From contig NZ_CP042453.1 in the NCBI RefSeq assembly GCF_007993735.1, positions 2,294,001 through 2,358,000 of the forward strand: 64,000 nucleotides of DNA, read 5' to 3'. This DNA comes from Arenimonas daejeonensis. Its GTDB lineage: Bacteria; Pseudomonadota; Gammaproteobacteria; Xanthomonadales; Xanthomonadaceae. A program made the translations under genes and the position numbers. Below, piece by piece: positions 55,157 through 63,905 of this stretch. The stretch's first letter is position 1, and every line of letters starts with the position of its first letter. The notes below the pieces were generated by a model. It saw only the letters and a program-made list of their open reading frames with translations, did not search any database and was not told the origin of the DNA.

Positions 55157-55516
55157 ATGGCCTACGTAGACGGTTTCGTGATGGCTGTGCCCACCGCCAA
55201 CAAGCAGGAACTCATCGACTATGCCCGCCGGCTCGACCCGGTGTTCCTCGAGCTCGGAGCCATCCGCGTCTACGAGTGCTGGGGCGATGAAGTCCCGCCC
55301 GGCAAACAGACCGACTTCCAGCGCGCGGTGCAGTGCAAGGATGACGAAACGGTGGTGTTCGCCTGGGTCGAATGGCCCGACAAGACCATCCGCGACGCCG
55401 GCATGAAGCAGATGATGGAAGACCCGCGCATGGACCCGAAACTGAACCCGCCGCCCTACGACGGCATGCGCATGATCTATGGCGGATTCCAGCCGGTGGT
55501 GGTGCTGGGCGGCTGA
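55157..55516 (+). CDS. DUF1428 (YbaA-like) protein
   Basis: 119 residues. MAYVDGFVMAVPTANKQELIDYARRLDPVFLELGAIRVYECWGDEVPPGKQTDF is the diagnostic beginning of DUF1428, a small ferredoxin-like-fold (dimeric alpha-beta barrel) family; EWPDKTIRDAGMKQMMEDPRM is also conserved. Function unknown; relatives are induced under stress in some proteobacteria. Preceded by a GAAGGAAAG ribosome binding site. Convergent with the TetR-family gene. Confidence 0.9.
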   Translation: MAYVDGFVMAVPTANKQELIDYARRLDPVFLELGAIRVYECWGDEVPPGKQTDFQRAVQCKDDETVVFAWVEWPDKTIRDAGMKQMMEDPRMDPKLNPPPYDGMRMIYGGFQPVVVLGG

Positions 55517-55543
55517 GCCGTGCGCTGCGACGGATGCGGTGAC

Positions 55544-56137
55544 TCAGCGCCCGCCGACACCCGCCAGCCAGGCCTCGACCAGGGCCACTTTCCCGTCGTC
55601 GTCCAGGCCCTGGGCCTGCAGGCTTTCCCAGGTCGGGAAGGCCAGCGCATGGCGCAGCGTGGCCACGGCGCGTGCATGCGCCTTGCTGCCGCGCCGGCCC
55701 GTGGCCAGTGATGCGGCGATGCCGTCCAGCATCCGCCCGAACTCCGCCAGCACCGGCTGCAGCGGCGGCACGTCCGGCGCTTCGCGGTGCCCCACCGACC
55801 ACATCCGCCAGGTGCCCGAGTAGTACTTGAAGAACGACGCCAGCGCCGAGCGAACACGCTTGGCCGGGTCGGCGATTCCTTCCCAGAGGGCCGGATCCGG
55901 CGGCGGATTGCGGCGGCCCCATTCACTGGTGCAGGCAGTGAGCACCGCCTCGTCGTCGGGGAAATGCCGGTACACCGTCAGCCGCTGCACGCCGGCACGT
56001 TCGGCGATGGCGCTGATGCTGCTGGCGCGCGGCCCCAGCTCCTCGTGCAGTTCGATGATGGCGTCGACGATGCGCTGCCGGGTCTGGTCCTGCGACTCGG
56101 CGCGACGGCGCATGCGGTAGGGGCGCTTTTCTGTCAT
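55544..56137 (-). CDS. TetR/AcrR family regulator
   Basis: 197 residues. The HTH spans residues about 15-62: QTRQRIVDAIIELHEELG, then SSISAIAERAGVQRLTVYRHFPDDEAVL (recognition helix LTVYRHF). The C-terminal ligand domain contains RSALASFFKYYSGTWRMWSVGHREAP. It is divergent from the metallo-hydrolase gene with an inverted repeat spanning both start codons, so control of that gene and of itself is likely. The ligand cannot be named. Unbroken. Confidence 0.9.
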   Translation of the reverse strand: MTEKRPYRMRRRAESQDQTRQRIVDAIIELHEELGPRASSISAIAERAGVQRLTVYRHFPDDEAVLTACTSEWGRRNPPPDPALWEGIADPAKRVRSALASFFKYYSGTWRMWSVGHREAPDVPPLQPVLAEFGRMLDGIAASLATGRRGSKAHARAVATLRHALAFPTWESLQAQGLDDDGKVALVEAWLAGVGGR

Positions 56138-56226
56138 TGGGTGATCATATGTGTCTATTGAACTATTGACAACGCCAAGGGGCCGGTTTTAGCCTGAATT
56201 CCCCCAAACACCTATGTTCACCCAAT
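56136..56226. promoter_or_regulatory. 9-base inverted repeat at both start codons of a divergent pair
   Basis: ATTGGGTGA (56136-56144) at the TetR start and TCACCCAAT (56218-56226) right before the metallo-hydrolase ATG are perfect inverse copies. Each gene thus begins with the same leader bases TCACCCAAT followed by ATG or AT-ATG. Between them lies an AT-rich stretch with a repeated TATTGA(A/C) near 56155-56170. They are candidate half sites of the regulator, though 73 bases apart. Confidence 0.45.
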
Positions 56227-57054
56227 ATGACAAACGTCACCCCCACCCCCTTCATGGCCCCGGCCCAGCTACTGGGTTCGATGTGGTCCGCCCTGCCCTC
56301 GTGGATGCCGATTCCCGGCCTGGGCATGCTGGCCAACAACGCCTTCGTGCACGCCGGCCGCGAGCCGATGCTGGTGGACACCGGCGCCGGCCTGTTCGGC
56401 GACGCCTTCATCCAGACCCTCGGTTCCGTGGTCGATCCGGCCGACCTGCGCTGGATCTGGCTGAGCCACGCCGACCCGGACCACACCGGCAACCTGGCGC
56501 GCATCCTTGAACTGGCGCCGCAGGCCCGCGTGCTGGTGGGCCTGCTGGGCCAGGCCAAGCTGCAGCTGTCCGGCATGGACGTGTCGCGCTGCCAGGTGCT
56601 GATGCCGGGCGACGAGATCATCATCGGCGGCCGGCGCCTGCGTGCGGTGCGTCCGCCGTGTTACGACGCGCCGGAAACCCTGGGCTTCCACGATGAAACC
56701 GGCGTGCTGTACGCCGTGGACACGTTCGGCGCCGTGCTTCCGGAGGCCGCGGCGTCGCTGGAGGACATCGACGAAAGCACGTTGCGCGACGGCCTGGTGA
56801 CCTGGGGCGCCATTGATGCGCCGTGGCAGGCCGACCTCGAGCCCACGCTGCGCGCACGCCGTTTCGGCGCCGTCGAACGCCTGGCGCCGGAGCGTGTGCT
56901 CACCGCGCACCTGCCGCTGGGTCTGCGCTCAGGCCGCCGGCTGGCGCAGGCGGCGATGGCGGCAAGCCAGCGCTTGCCGGGCGACATGGTGGCGCTGGAG
57001 GCGGCGGTGGCGGCCCATGCGGCGCAGAGCCTGGCCGAGACCGAGGTGGCGTGA
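56227..57054 (+). CDS. MBL-fold metallo-hydrolase
   Basis: 275 residues. The metal-binding motif HADPDHTGN (HxDxDH variant, residues about 79-87) corresponds to the HxHxDH of metallo-beta-lactamases with the second His replaced by Asp, as in flavodiiron-type ODP proteins. HDETGVLYAVDTFGAVL supplies the bridging Asp; AHLP (about 233) the final His. This resembles the oxygen-binding di-iron domain of FprA-like proteins without flavodoxin. The substrate is unknown; it may handle oxygen or reactive species. Controlled perhaps by the divergent TetR protein. Confidence 0.83.
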   Translation: MTNVTPTPFMAPAQLLGSMWSALPSWMPIPGLGMLANNAFVHAGREPMLVDTGAGLFGDAFIQTLGSVVDPADLRWIWLSHADPDHTGNLARILELAPQARVLVGLLGQAKLQLSGMDVSRCQVLMPGDEIIIGGRRLRAVRPPCYDAPETLGFHDETGVLYAVDTFGAVLPEAAASLEDIDESTLRDGLVTWGAIDAPWQADLEPTLRARRFGAVERLAPERVLTAHLPLGLRSGRRLAQAAMAASQRLPGDMVALEAAVAAHAAQSLAETEVA

Positions 57055-57063
57055 AGGGTGCAC

Positions 57064-57303
57064 CTACCCGCCACAACCCCCGCAGCATTCCGAGGGCTGG
57101 CGCTGGATCTGCGCTTCCGTCAGTTCCAGCCCGGCATCGCGGGCCAGCGCCTGCAGCTCGCCGACGCTGAGCCCTGCCGAAATCCGCAGCTGCGAGGCCA
57201 GCGGGTCGCGGTCGATCACGGCCGCCGGGTCAACGGCGGTGATGACGGACTGCAGGCGCGCCAGGTCGAACTGGGCGCCGGAGAGCGGGATGTGGAATTT
57301 CAT
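57064..57303 (-). CDS. Small protein with C-terminal CCGGCGG metal-binding tail
   Basis: 79 residues. MKFHIPLSGAQFDLARLQSV and the body (TAVDPAAVIDRDPLASQLRISAGLSVGELQALARDAGLEL) have a BON/HMA-like alternation of strands and helices. The extreme C-terminus SECCGGCGG offers three cysteines that could bind Zn, Cu or Fe. I recall similar tails in other Xanthomonadaceae proteins of unknown function, unverified. It starts at the only ATG compatible with the first strand. Convergent with the metallo-hydrolase, nine bases apart, so not in its operon. Confidence 0.7.
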   Translation of the reverse strand: MKFHIPLSGAQFDLARLQSVITAVDPAAVIDRDPLASQLRISAGLSVGELQALARDAGLELTEAQIQRQPSECCGGCGG

Positions 57304-57436
57304 GGCTCGGCCTCTGTCGTGGGCGCGGGAGTGCGCTCGGCAGGGGTGAGGGTGGCGCCGATGGGGTGTGGGCGCCTTGACCTGCGTCAGGCCGAATGAA
57401 ACACCATGCAAATGCCGATACCTGGGCCTCAGGTCA

Positions 57437-57910
57437 TCACCCCCGCACCGCCGCCTCGATCGCCGCCACATCAATCTTCCGCATCGGCATCATGGCCTCG
57501 AACGCGCGCTTGGCCACCGCGCCGCCCGTGACCATGGCCTCGATCAAGACCTTGGGCGTGATCTGCCAGCTGATGCCCCACTTGTCCTTGCACCAGCCGC
57601 ACTGGCTTTCCTGGCCGCCGTTCTGGACGATGGCGTTCCAGTAGCGGTCGGTTTCCGCCTGGTCTTCGGTGGCTATCTGGAAGGAGAAGGCTTCGCTGTG
57701 CTTGAAGTGCGGGCCGCCGTTGAGGCCCATGCAGGGGATGCCGGCCACCACGAAGTCCACGGTCAGGGCGTCGCCCGCCTTGCCGTCGGGGTAGTCGGAC
57801 GGGGCCCGGTGCACCGCGCCGAGGCTGCTCTGGGGGAAAAGGCCGGTGTAGAAACGCGCGGCCTCCTCGGCGTCGTGATCGAACCACAGGCAGATGGTGT
57901 TCTTGTTCAT
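57437..57910 (-). CDS. PhnB/DUF-type VOC protein (3-demethylubiquinone methyltransferase-like fold)
   Basis: 157 residues. MNKNTICLWFDHDAEEAARFYTGLFPQSSLG is the typical start of PhnB-like VOC proteins, followed by VVAGIPCMGLNGGPHFKHSEAFSFQIATEDQAETDRYWNAIV and the W-rich KDKWGISWQITP. The last helices AVAKRAFEAMMPMRKIDVAAIEAA are also typical. Despite the old name, no methyltransferase activity is expected. Function unknown. Unbroken. Confidence 0.9.
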   Translation of the reverse strand: MNKNTICLWFDHDAEEAARFYTGLFPQSSLGAVHRAPSDYPDGKAGDALTVDFVVAGIPCMGLNGGPHFKHSEAFSFQIATEDQAETDRYWNAIVQNGGQESQCGWCKDKWGISWQITPKVLIEAMVTGGAVAKRAFEAMMPMRKIDVAAIEAAVRG

Positions 57911-58002
57911 GGATTACCTCCTCTGTGCCGCCGTAGCCGGGGCTGGCAAAAGCCTGAACGCTTCGGTTCGAGGCGTGGGATCGAGGGCCGAGTCTAGGCC
58001 AA

Positions 58003-59716
58003 TCAAAAGTGCCGAGCCGGATTGCTGCAATTCGAAAGCAGGTCAAGTTCCGGATCATAGGCCCTGGTTCGAACCTGCATCAGCCCGAGCACGGTGCTGA
58101 ACAGGTTGTCGTGGCCCAGCGCCGCCGACTGCCTTGCCCGAAGGCAAGGCCGGTCGACGCCATAACTTTCGGCCCAGCGCTGCGAAAACCAAAGGAACAA
58201 CGGAACCTTCGTCTGCACGTCCGGTGCGATCGCATAGGGGATGCCATGCAGGTAGAGGCCGTTCTCGCCCAACGACTCCCCGTGGTCGGACACATACATC
58301 ATCCCGGCATCGAAGCCCTGCTGCGCATCGAGCCCGGCAATGGCCTTGGCGAGCACATGGTCGGTATAGAGAACTGCATTGTCGTAGGCGTTGACGATCT
58401 CTTCCCGGCGGCAGGCGCCGAGGTCGTCGGTATCGCAGGTCGGTGTGAACCGCCTGAACCGCGCCGGGTAGCGCCGGTAGTAGCCCGGCCCATGGTTGCC
58501 GAGCTGGTGCAGGACGATCACACGGTCGCCGGCGGCCGGGTCCAGTGTCTCGAACAGGTTGTCAAGCATGACCTCGTCGAGGCAGCGTTCGCCGTCGCAC
58601 CAGGCTGGATCGTCCGAATGCAGGAACGACTCGAACGCCAGGCCCTCGCAGACACCCTTGCAGCCCGTCTGGTTGTCGCGCCACAAGGTCCTGATCCCGG
58701 CGCGCTCCAGCACATGCAGCAGCGACTCGCTGCGCTTGATGTCGCGGGCGTCATAGTCGCGCCGTCCGCGCAGGGAAAACATGCACGGCAAGGACACTTC
58801 GGTGCTGGACCCGCAGGCGGTGACGTTGCTGAAGTTGACGACGTCGAGCGCCGCGAGTTCGGGCGTGGTCTGGCGGGCGTAGCCGTTCAGTCCCCAGCTC
58901 TGCGCGCGCACCGTCTCGCCGACGACGATCACAAGCAGCTTCGGCCGGGCGCCGGTCACCCGCTCGACATGCGCATCCTCCGCGATCGGCCTCAGTGGCT
59001 GCCCATGGCCGGCGGAGTCGGCTGAAATCACCGCGACCAGCGAGGCGACCACGTTACCCGGCGTGATCAGGTAGCGCAGTTCCTTCTGGTTGCGCATCAG
59101 CGCGGCGGTATCCTAACCCGATCGTGCCGGCGGCGACGGTGACGGTCAACGCGATGCCCAGCGCCGCGGCGCGTCGAACGACGGCGCGCCGCCACGGCAG
59201 CCGTACGATCCGGACGCGCCAGAGGGCGGCGATCGGCAGGCCCGCGAATACGGACAGGTGCAACCACAGCCCCGCCGTCAGCAACTCGGCCGACTCCTTG
59301 GGTTCCGTGTGCAGGATGTTGCGCAGCATTTCCGGGTTCATATAAACCGTGTAGCGGTCCATATAAAACGCCGCCGCCGCGCTCACCGCGATCGCCACCG
59401 CCAGAATGGCCTTCGCCGACCAACGCATCTGCACCACCATCAACAGCAGCCACTGCAGCCCGGTGATCGCGACGAAGAGGCTGCCTGCCGTCAGCCAGCC
59501 CTTCGCCGTGAATGGATCGGTGGATGCCGCGAAAGCGCGCCAAAACGCGCCGTTGCAGGCAATCGTCAAGTAGAGACTGACCAGCAGGCCCAGCCACTCC
59601 TGGTCGAGCTCCGGGCGCCAGCCAAGCCGGTCGCGCGCAACGTCCACGAAGGAAGGTGATCGACGGGGCAGCGGGAAGGGGGATTCGATACTCGTACGGT
59701 CGGGATGTGCGCTCAT
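58003..59716 (-). CDS. eptA: Phosphoethanolamine transferase, EptA type, frame broken
   Basis: About 571 residues. The N-terminal five-helix membrane domain (WLGLLVSLYLTIACNGAFWRAFA to LPWRRAVVRRAAALGIALTVTV) includes YTVYMNPEMLRNILHTEPKESAELLTAGL, diagnostic of EptA/YhjW-like proteins. The periplasmic sulfatase-like domain starts VIVVGETVRAQSWGLNGYARQTTPEL (metal-binding Glu); VTACGSSTEVSLPCMFS carries the Thr nucleophile region and MMYVSDHGESLGENGLYLHG the Asp/His ligands. Two bases appear lost near 59114, where IGFQDTAALMRNQKELRYLI is expected. It adds phosphoethanolamine to lipid A phosphates, which lowers polymyxin binding. Divergent from the ArnT-like operon. Confidence 0.88.
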
Positions 59717-59832
59717 TCGGCACAGACTGCGGACAGGCGACGTAGGCTGCCCTAGGCCGATTCTCAGCCGGGCGTTAATTCGGCCCAAATCGCGGTCGAT
59801 AAAATTCCGGCACTCCCCGAGACCGTGCGTAC

Positions 59833-61545
59833 ATGCCTGCTTCCGCGACCCGCGCCAGAACCTGGCGTTCGCTGTCGAACCCGATCGTCATGCTGCTTCT
59901 GATCGCCTCGATCAGCCTGGCAGCCGGCCTCGGCATGCGCCAGCCGTCGCCGCCGGACGAACCACGGTTCGCGTTGGCGGCCAGGACCATGGTCGAAAGC
60001 GGCGACTGGCTCGTTCCGCACCGGGGACGCGAGCTGTACGCGGAGAAGCCGCCCGTCTTCATGTGGACCCAGGCGGCGAGCTTCCTGGCGATCCGGAACT
60101 GGGACATCGCCTTCCTGCTGCCCTCGCTGCTCGCGGCGCTCGGCACGCTGTGGCTGACCTACGACCTCGCCCGGCGGCTATGGGGTCCCGAAGCCGCGGT
60201 CTACGCGGCCGGTGCCCTGTTCGTCTGCGTGCAGTTCGGACTGCAGGCCAAGCGGGCGCAGATCGACATGGTGCTGGTATTCCTGACGACGCTGTCGCTG
60301 TGGGGTCTGCTGCGGCACACCCTTCGCGGGCCGGCCTGGGGCGCCCTGTGGGTCGGCGCGTTTGCGGCCGGCGTCGGTACCGTCACCAAGGGCGTCGGCT
60401 TCCTGCCGTTGCTGGCGCTGATTCCGTGGGCGGTGGCGCGCAAGTGGGGCCGGCCTCACCGACGACGTCGGATGGCTGGCGCTGGCTGCTGGTACCGGCA
60501 GGCTTCCTGGCCGGCGCAGCGGTCTGGCTCGCCCCGCTGCTTGCGACGCTGGCCGTCTCCGACGAACCCGACCTGCGTGCCTATGCCGCCGAACTGCTGT
60601 TCAGGCAGACCGGCGAGCGATACGTGAACGCCTGGCACCACGTGCAGCCCGCCTGGTACTACCTGCAGGTCATTGCGACCCTGTGGTTGCCATTGGCCCT
60701 GCTGCTGCCCTGGCTCGTCCCCGGATGGTGGCGGCAACTGCGCGGCCGCGCTCCGGAGACCCTGGTCCTGCTCGGCTGGAGCCTGCTGGTCTTCGTCTTC
60801 TTCAGCGCCAGCCCGGGCAAGCGCGAGGTCTACCTGTTCCCTGCGTTTCCCGCCCTGTGTCTCGCCGCGGCGCCGCTGCTGCCGGAACTGCTCGCGCGTA
60901 CCGGGCCGCGACGCGTGCTGCTGGGCTACGTCGTGCTTTTTTCCCTGGCGCTGACGGCGCTGGGTGCGAGCGGCCTGTTCGAACCGGGCTTGTGGGCGCA
61001 AAGCTGGCCGCCGAACGCGACATCGGCGATGAGGCGCTGCGGGTGTTCCTGGGCTGGATCACGGCGGTCGGTATCGTCGGGCTCGGCCTCGCCTTCGTCG
61101 GACGCCTGCGCCACGCCGCGATTGCCACGGTGGCGTTCACGGCCGTTCTCTGGACGGCCTACGGGCTGGGCCTGGCGCCGGCACTGGATGCCAGCAGTTC
61201 CGCCAAGGGCTTGATGACGCGGGTCGGCGACCACCTGGGCCCGGAGGCCGAGCTGGGAATGATCGCCTGGCGTGAGCAGAACCTGCTGCAGGCCGACCGC
61301 CCCGTCGTCGACTTCGGATTCAAGCAGCCCTGGCAGGCGCAGTGGAACGAGGCGGCCACTTGGTTGGCGGCAGCCCCCAACGCCGCTGGATCTTCGTACT
61401 CGAGGAAGCCACCAGCCCCTGCGTGGATCCGGGCCGTGTCGTCGCGGCCGGGCGGGCGAACCGGCGCAACTGGATGCTGGTGCCCGGCACCGCGCTGATC
61501 CCGGGCTGCACCACGCCGCCGCTGCCGGACGAGGTGATCGAATGA
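59833..61545 (+). CDS. ArnT-like GT39 family lipid-linked sugar transferase, frame broken three times
   Basis: About 571 residues with about 12 membrane spans. The N-terminal catalytic loop PSPPDEPRFALAARTMVESGDWLVPHRGRELYAEKPPVFMW matches ArnT (Asp-Glu pair, then the W-x-x-P and EKPP motifs). Frame breaks lie at about 60450, 61000 and in the C run 61374-61378; the four pieces rejoin into one protein ending TTPPLPDEVIE. ArnT transfers aminoarabinose from undecaprenyl phosphate to lipid A; without arnA/B/D nearby the sugar may differ, for example galacturonic acid as in rhizobial RgtD. The downstream GT2 gene overlaps by four bases. Confidence 0.82.
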
Positions 61546-62312
61546 ATCACGCCCTGCCCACCAGTAACGCCCGGTCGCCCGGGGTCAAGGCTCAACGGCC
61601 CCAACTCTCGGTGGTGGTCCCCGTTTTCAACGAGGAATCCAACCTGGCGCCTTTGCTGCGCGAAATCGTCGCGGCACTGCGCGGCGTGGTGGCGTTCGAG
61701 GTCGTCTACGTCGACGACGGCTCGCGCGACGGCTCGCTGGCCGTGCTTTCGATGCTGAAAACCGAGTTCGAAGAACTTCGCGTCGTCCGCCACCTCACCA
61801 ACGCCGGCCAGAGCACGTCGATCCGCACCGGCGTGAAGGCCGCGCGCGCCCCCTGGATCGCCACGCTGGACGGCGACGGCCAGAACGATCCGGCCGACAT
61901 CCCGAAACTGCTCACCGCACGCGACGCCGCCTCGCCGGAAACCAGGCTGTTCGCCGGCTGGCGCGTGGACCGGAAGGACTCGACCAGCAAGCGATGGGCA
62001 TCGCGCTGGGCGAACGCGATCCGCGCGCGGATGCTGCGCGACAACGCCCCGGACACCGGCTGCGGCATCAAGCTGTTCGAACGCGAGGCCTACCTCGATC
62101 TTCCCTACTTCGATCACATGCACCGCTACCTGCCGGCGCTGATGCAGCGGGCGGGATGGACCACCGTCAGCATTCCCGTGCACCACCGGCCGCGCTCGTC
62201 CGGCGTCTCGAAATACAACAACCTCCAGCGCGCCCTGGTCGGCATCCGCGACCTGGTCGGCGTTGCCTGGCTGATCAAGCGCAGCAGGATCACGCGGATC
62301 CAGGAGCTCTGA
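61542..62312 (+). CDS. Polyprenyl-phosphate glycosyltransferase, GT2 (ArnC/RgtE-like)
   Basis: 256 residues. QLSVVVPVFNEESNLAPLL (residues about 21-39), VYVDDGSRDGS and ATLDGDGQNDPADIPKL (DxD metal site) are GT2/DPM1 motifs, and VHHRPRSSGVSKYNNLQRAL the conserved C-terminal signature. No C-terminal membrane pair is present, unlike ArnC, so it is closer to dolichyl-phosphate-mannose synthase length. It should load a sugar on undecaprenyl phosphate at the cytosolic face for the upstream GT39 enzyme. Start overlaps the previous stop (ATGA). Confidence 0.9.
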   Translation: MNHALPTSNARSPGVKAQRPQLSVVVPVFNEESNLAPLLREIVAALRGVVAFEVVYVDDGSRDGSLAVLSMLKTEFEELRVVRHLTNAGQSTSIRTGVKAARAPWIATLDGDGQNDPADIPKLLTARDAASPETRLFAGWRVDRKDSTSKRWASRWANAIRARMLRDNAPDTGCGIKLFEREAYLDLPYFDHMHRYLPALMQRAGWTTVSIPVHHRPRSSGVSKYNNLQRALVGIRDLVGVAWLIKRSRITRIQEL

Positions 62313-62313
62313 G

Positions 62314-62655
62314 ATGCCTTTCGACTTCATGAACTCGCCGATCGCCAGCCTGGAATGGACCGGCATCCACATGTCGCCGTGGAAGCTGATCGGCCTGACG
62401 GGCGCACTGATGTTCGGGGGCCGCTGGCTGGTCCAGTTCCTGGTCTCCCGCAAGCACGGAAAACCGGTCATCCCGCGCGCATTCTGGTACATGAGCCTGG
62501 CCGGCAGCGCGATGACCCTGAGCTATTTCGTCTTTTCACAGAAGCAGGACGCGGTCGGCGTGGTGCAGAACCTGTTCCCGGCCTTCACCGCCGCCTACAG
62601 CCTGTGGCTGGACATCCGTCATCGCGGCTGGAACAGGCAGCGATCCACGCACTAG
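62314..62655 (+). CDS. LAB_N domain membrane protein (lipid-A-disaccharide synthase N-terminal-like)
   Basis: 113 residues, three membrane spans. KLIGLTGALMFGGRWLVQFLVSRKHGKPVIPRAFWYMSLAGSAMTLSYFVFSQKQDAVGVVQNLF contains the LAB_N consensus (R/W-x-Q-W/F-x-x-S-x-K, then P-x-x-FW and the QKDxVG loop). Small LAB_N proteins accompany GT2 and GT39 genes in lipid A sugar modification (RgtF-like in rhizobia, to my knowledge), probably as a flippase or partner, comparable to ArnE/ArnF in role. It starts one base after the GT2 stop. Confidence 0.87.
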   Translation: MPFDFMNSPIASLEWTGIHMSPWKLIGLTGALMFGGRWLVQFLVSRKHGKPVIPRAFWYMSLAGSAMTLSYFVFSQKQDAVGVVQNLFPAFTAAYSLWLDIRHRGWNRQRSTH

Positions 62656-62693
62656 GTACCCGTCACCACCCCTCTGCCGCGCCACGCCTGCCG

Positions 62694-63905
62694 TCAACGG
62701 ATGCCGAGGTGCAGCGTCAGCGCGCCCTGTTCGGATATCCGCTGTTCGAGGCGCCAGCCCAGGCCGCGGCAAAGGCGGTCGACGAACATCAGGTTCAGGC
62801 CCAGGTCGCTTCGCTGCACCCGATCGCCGGCGACCTGGCCATTATCCGGCTGAAGCACGTCGAGCCCGGCATCGGTCACGACGACCTGCCATGCCGTACC
62901 GGGCGCCTTGTTCAACACGCGCTGCAACAGCACCGAAAGGATGCAGTCGGTCCACCGACGTGGCGCCGTCACGGTCAGCGGCGAACGCAGGTCGAGCGTG
63001 ATGCGTCGGGCCGCGTCGGGTTCGACGGCGACGATGCGGGCCAGCGCCTCCTCGATGGTCGCCGCGATGTCGATCTGCTCCGAGTCCGCCGGCACGCCAC
63101 GAGCCGACAGCAGCAGGGCCTCGAGCAACCACCCGAGTTCCAGGATGGCCCGATCGATGCGGCCGATTCGCACCCGCTGCCCGGACGTCATGGCGGGATC
63201 GTCGCAGAGCACTTCGACGGCGCCCTGGATGACCGCGATCGGTGTCCGCAGTTCATGGCTGGCGTTGCTGAAGAACACCTTCTCTGCAGCGTCAACCTCG
63301 ACCAGACGTTGCTGGTAGCCGTCAATCGAGGAAGCCAGCCGGCGGATCTCGTCGTTGGCAATGAAGTCTTCGGCCATGTTCGTCGCGACGGGACGTGCGG
63401 GCAAAGCGCTCACCCGGTCGGCCAGGTGCACGACGGGCTGGATGGCGCGGTTGGCGAGCAGCCAGCCGAGCCAACCGGCCAGCAGGGAGCCGCAGATCAC
63501 GATCACGAACATCGCGCGGGCCAGGTAGCGCTCCAGAATTTCGATGGGCCCGACCTCGATGGCGAAGACCCACCGGTCGCTCCCCTCGCCGTAGACCGCG
63601 GCGTGCAACCCGTCGCGCCCTTCGGCCTCGACTTCGTGCAACCCGTTCGGCAGCGCCCGGAAAATCTCCGGTGCATCGCTTTGGCGGTAACTTGAGAAAT
63701 GTTCGGAGTTGACCAGCACGGCCTGCGGATCGGACCGAAGTTGCTCCATCACCTCTCTGGCCTGGCCATCCAGCACCGCCTGGATCACGATGTGTTCGTA
63801 CTCTTCGGCGACGATGGTCGTCGCGACCGCGAAGCACAGGCTCAGCACGAACCCGATGACCCCGCAGGTCAGCGCGATCCGGTTCCTCAACGGCCTTCTG
63901 AACAT
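62694..63905 (-). CDS. Sensor histidine kinase with weakly conserved ATPase domain
   Basis: 403 residues. Two membrane spans (residues about 10-32 and 131-150) enclose a periplasmic sensor of about 100 residues; HAMP follows (151-204), then HisKA with the phosphoacceptor His217 in FFSNASHELRTPIAVIQG. In the ATPase region the N box expected as NLLxNA reads CILSVLLQRVLNKAP and the G1 box appears as TDAGLDVLQPDNG; the G2 box is DLGLNLMFVDRLC. It is therefore an unusual, possibly weak or ATP-altered kinase. It overlaps by one base the regulator stop (TGATG), so they form a pair. Convergent with the lipid A operon. Confidence 0.85.
   Translation of the reverse strand: MFRRPLRNRIALTCGVIGFVLSLCFAVATTIVAEEYEHIVIQAVLDGQAREVMEQLRSDPQAVLVNSEHFSSYRQSDAPEIFRALPNGLHEVEAEGRDGLHAAVYGEGSDRWVFAIEVGPIEILERYLARAMFVIVICGSLLAGWLGWLLANRAIQPVVHLADRVSALPARPVATNMAEDFIANDEIRRLASSIDGYQQRLVEVDAAEKVFFSNASHELRTPIAVIQGAVEVLCDDPAMTSGQRVRIGRIDRAILELGWLLEALLLSARGVPADSEQIDIAATIEEALARIVAVEPDAARRITLDLRSPLTVTAPRRWTDCILSVLLQRVLNKAPGTAWQVVVTDAGLDVLQPDNGQVAGDRVQRSDLGLNLMFVDRLCRGLGWRLEQRISEQGALTLHLGIR

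Noticed and set aside
52105-55158. Long open frame of about 1,000 codons antisense to the sensor cyclase
   Set aside because: High-GC coding DNA with repeated propeller blades leaves few stops on the opposite strand; the translation is low-complexity His/Ala/Gly/Arg-rich without any fold signal, and the sense strand has clear domains.
59717-59832. PmrA/PhoP box in the gap between eptA and the GT39 gene
   Set aside because: AT-rich elements such as TTAATT and TAAAAT are present, but no CTTAAG-type or TGTTTA-type direct repeat with correct spacing was found.
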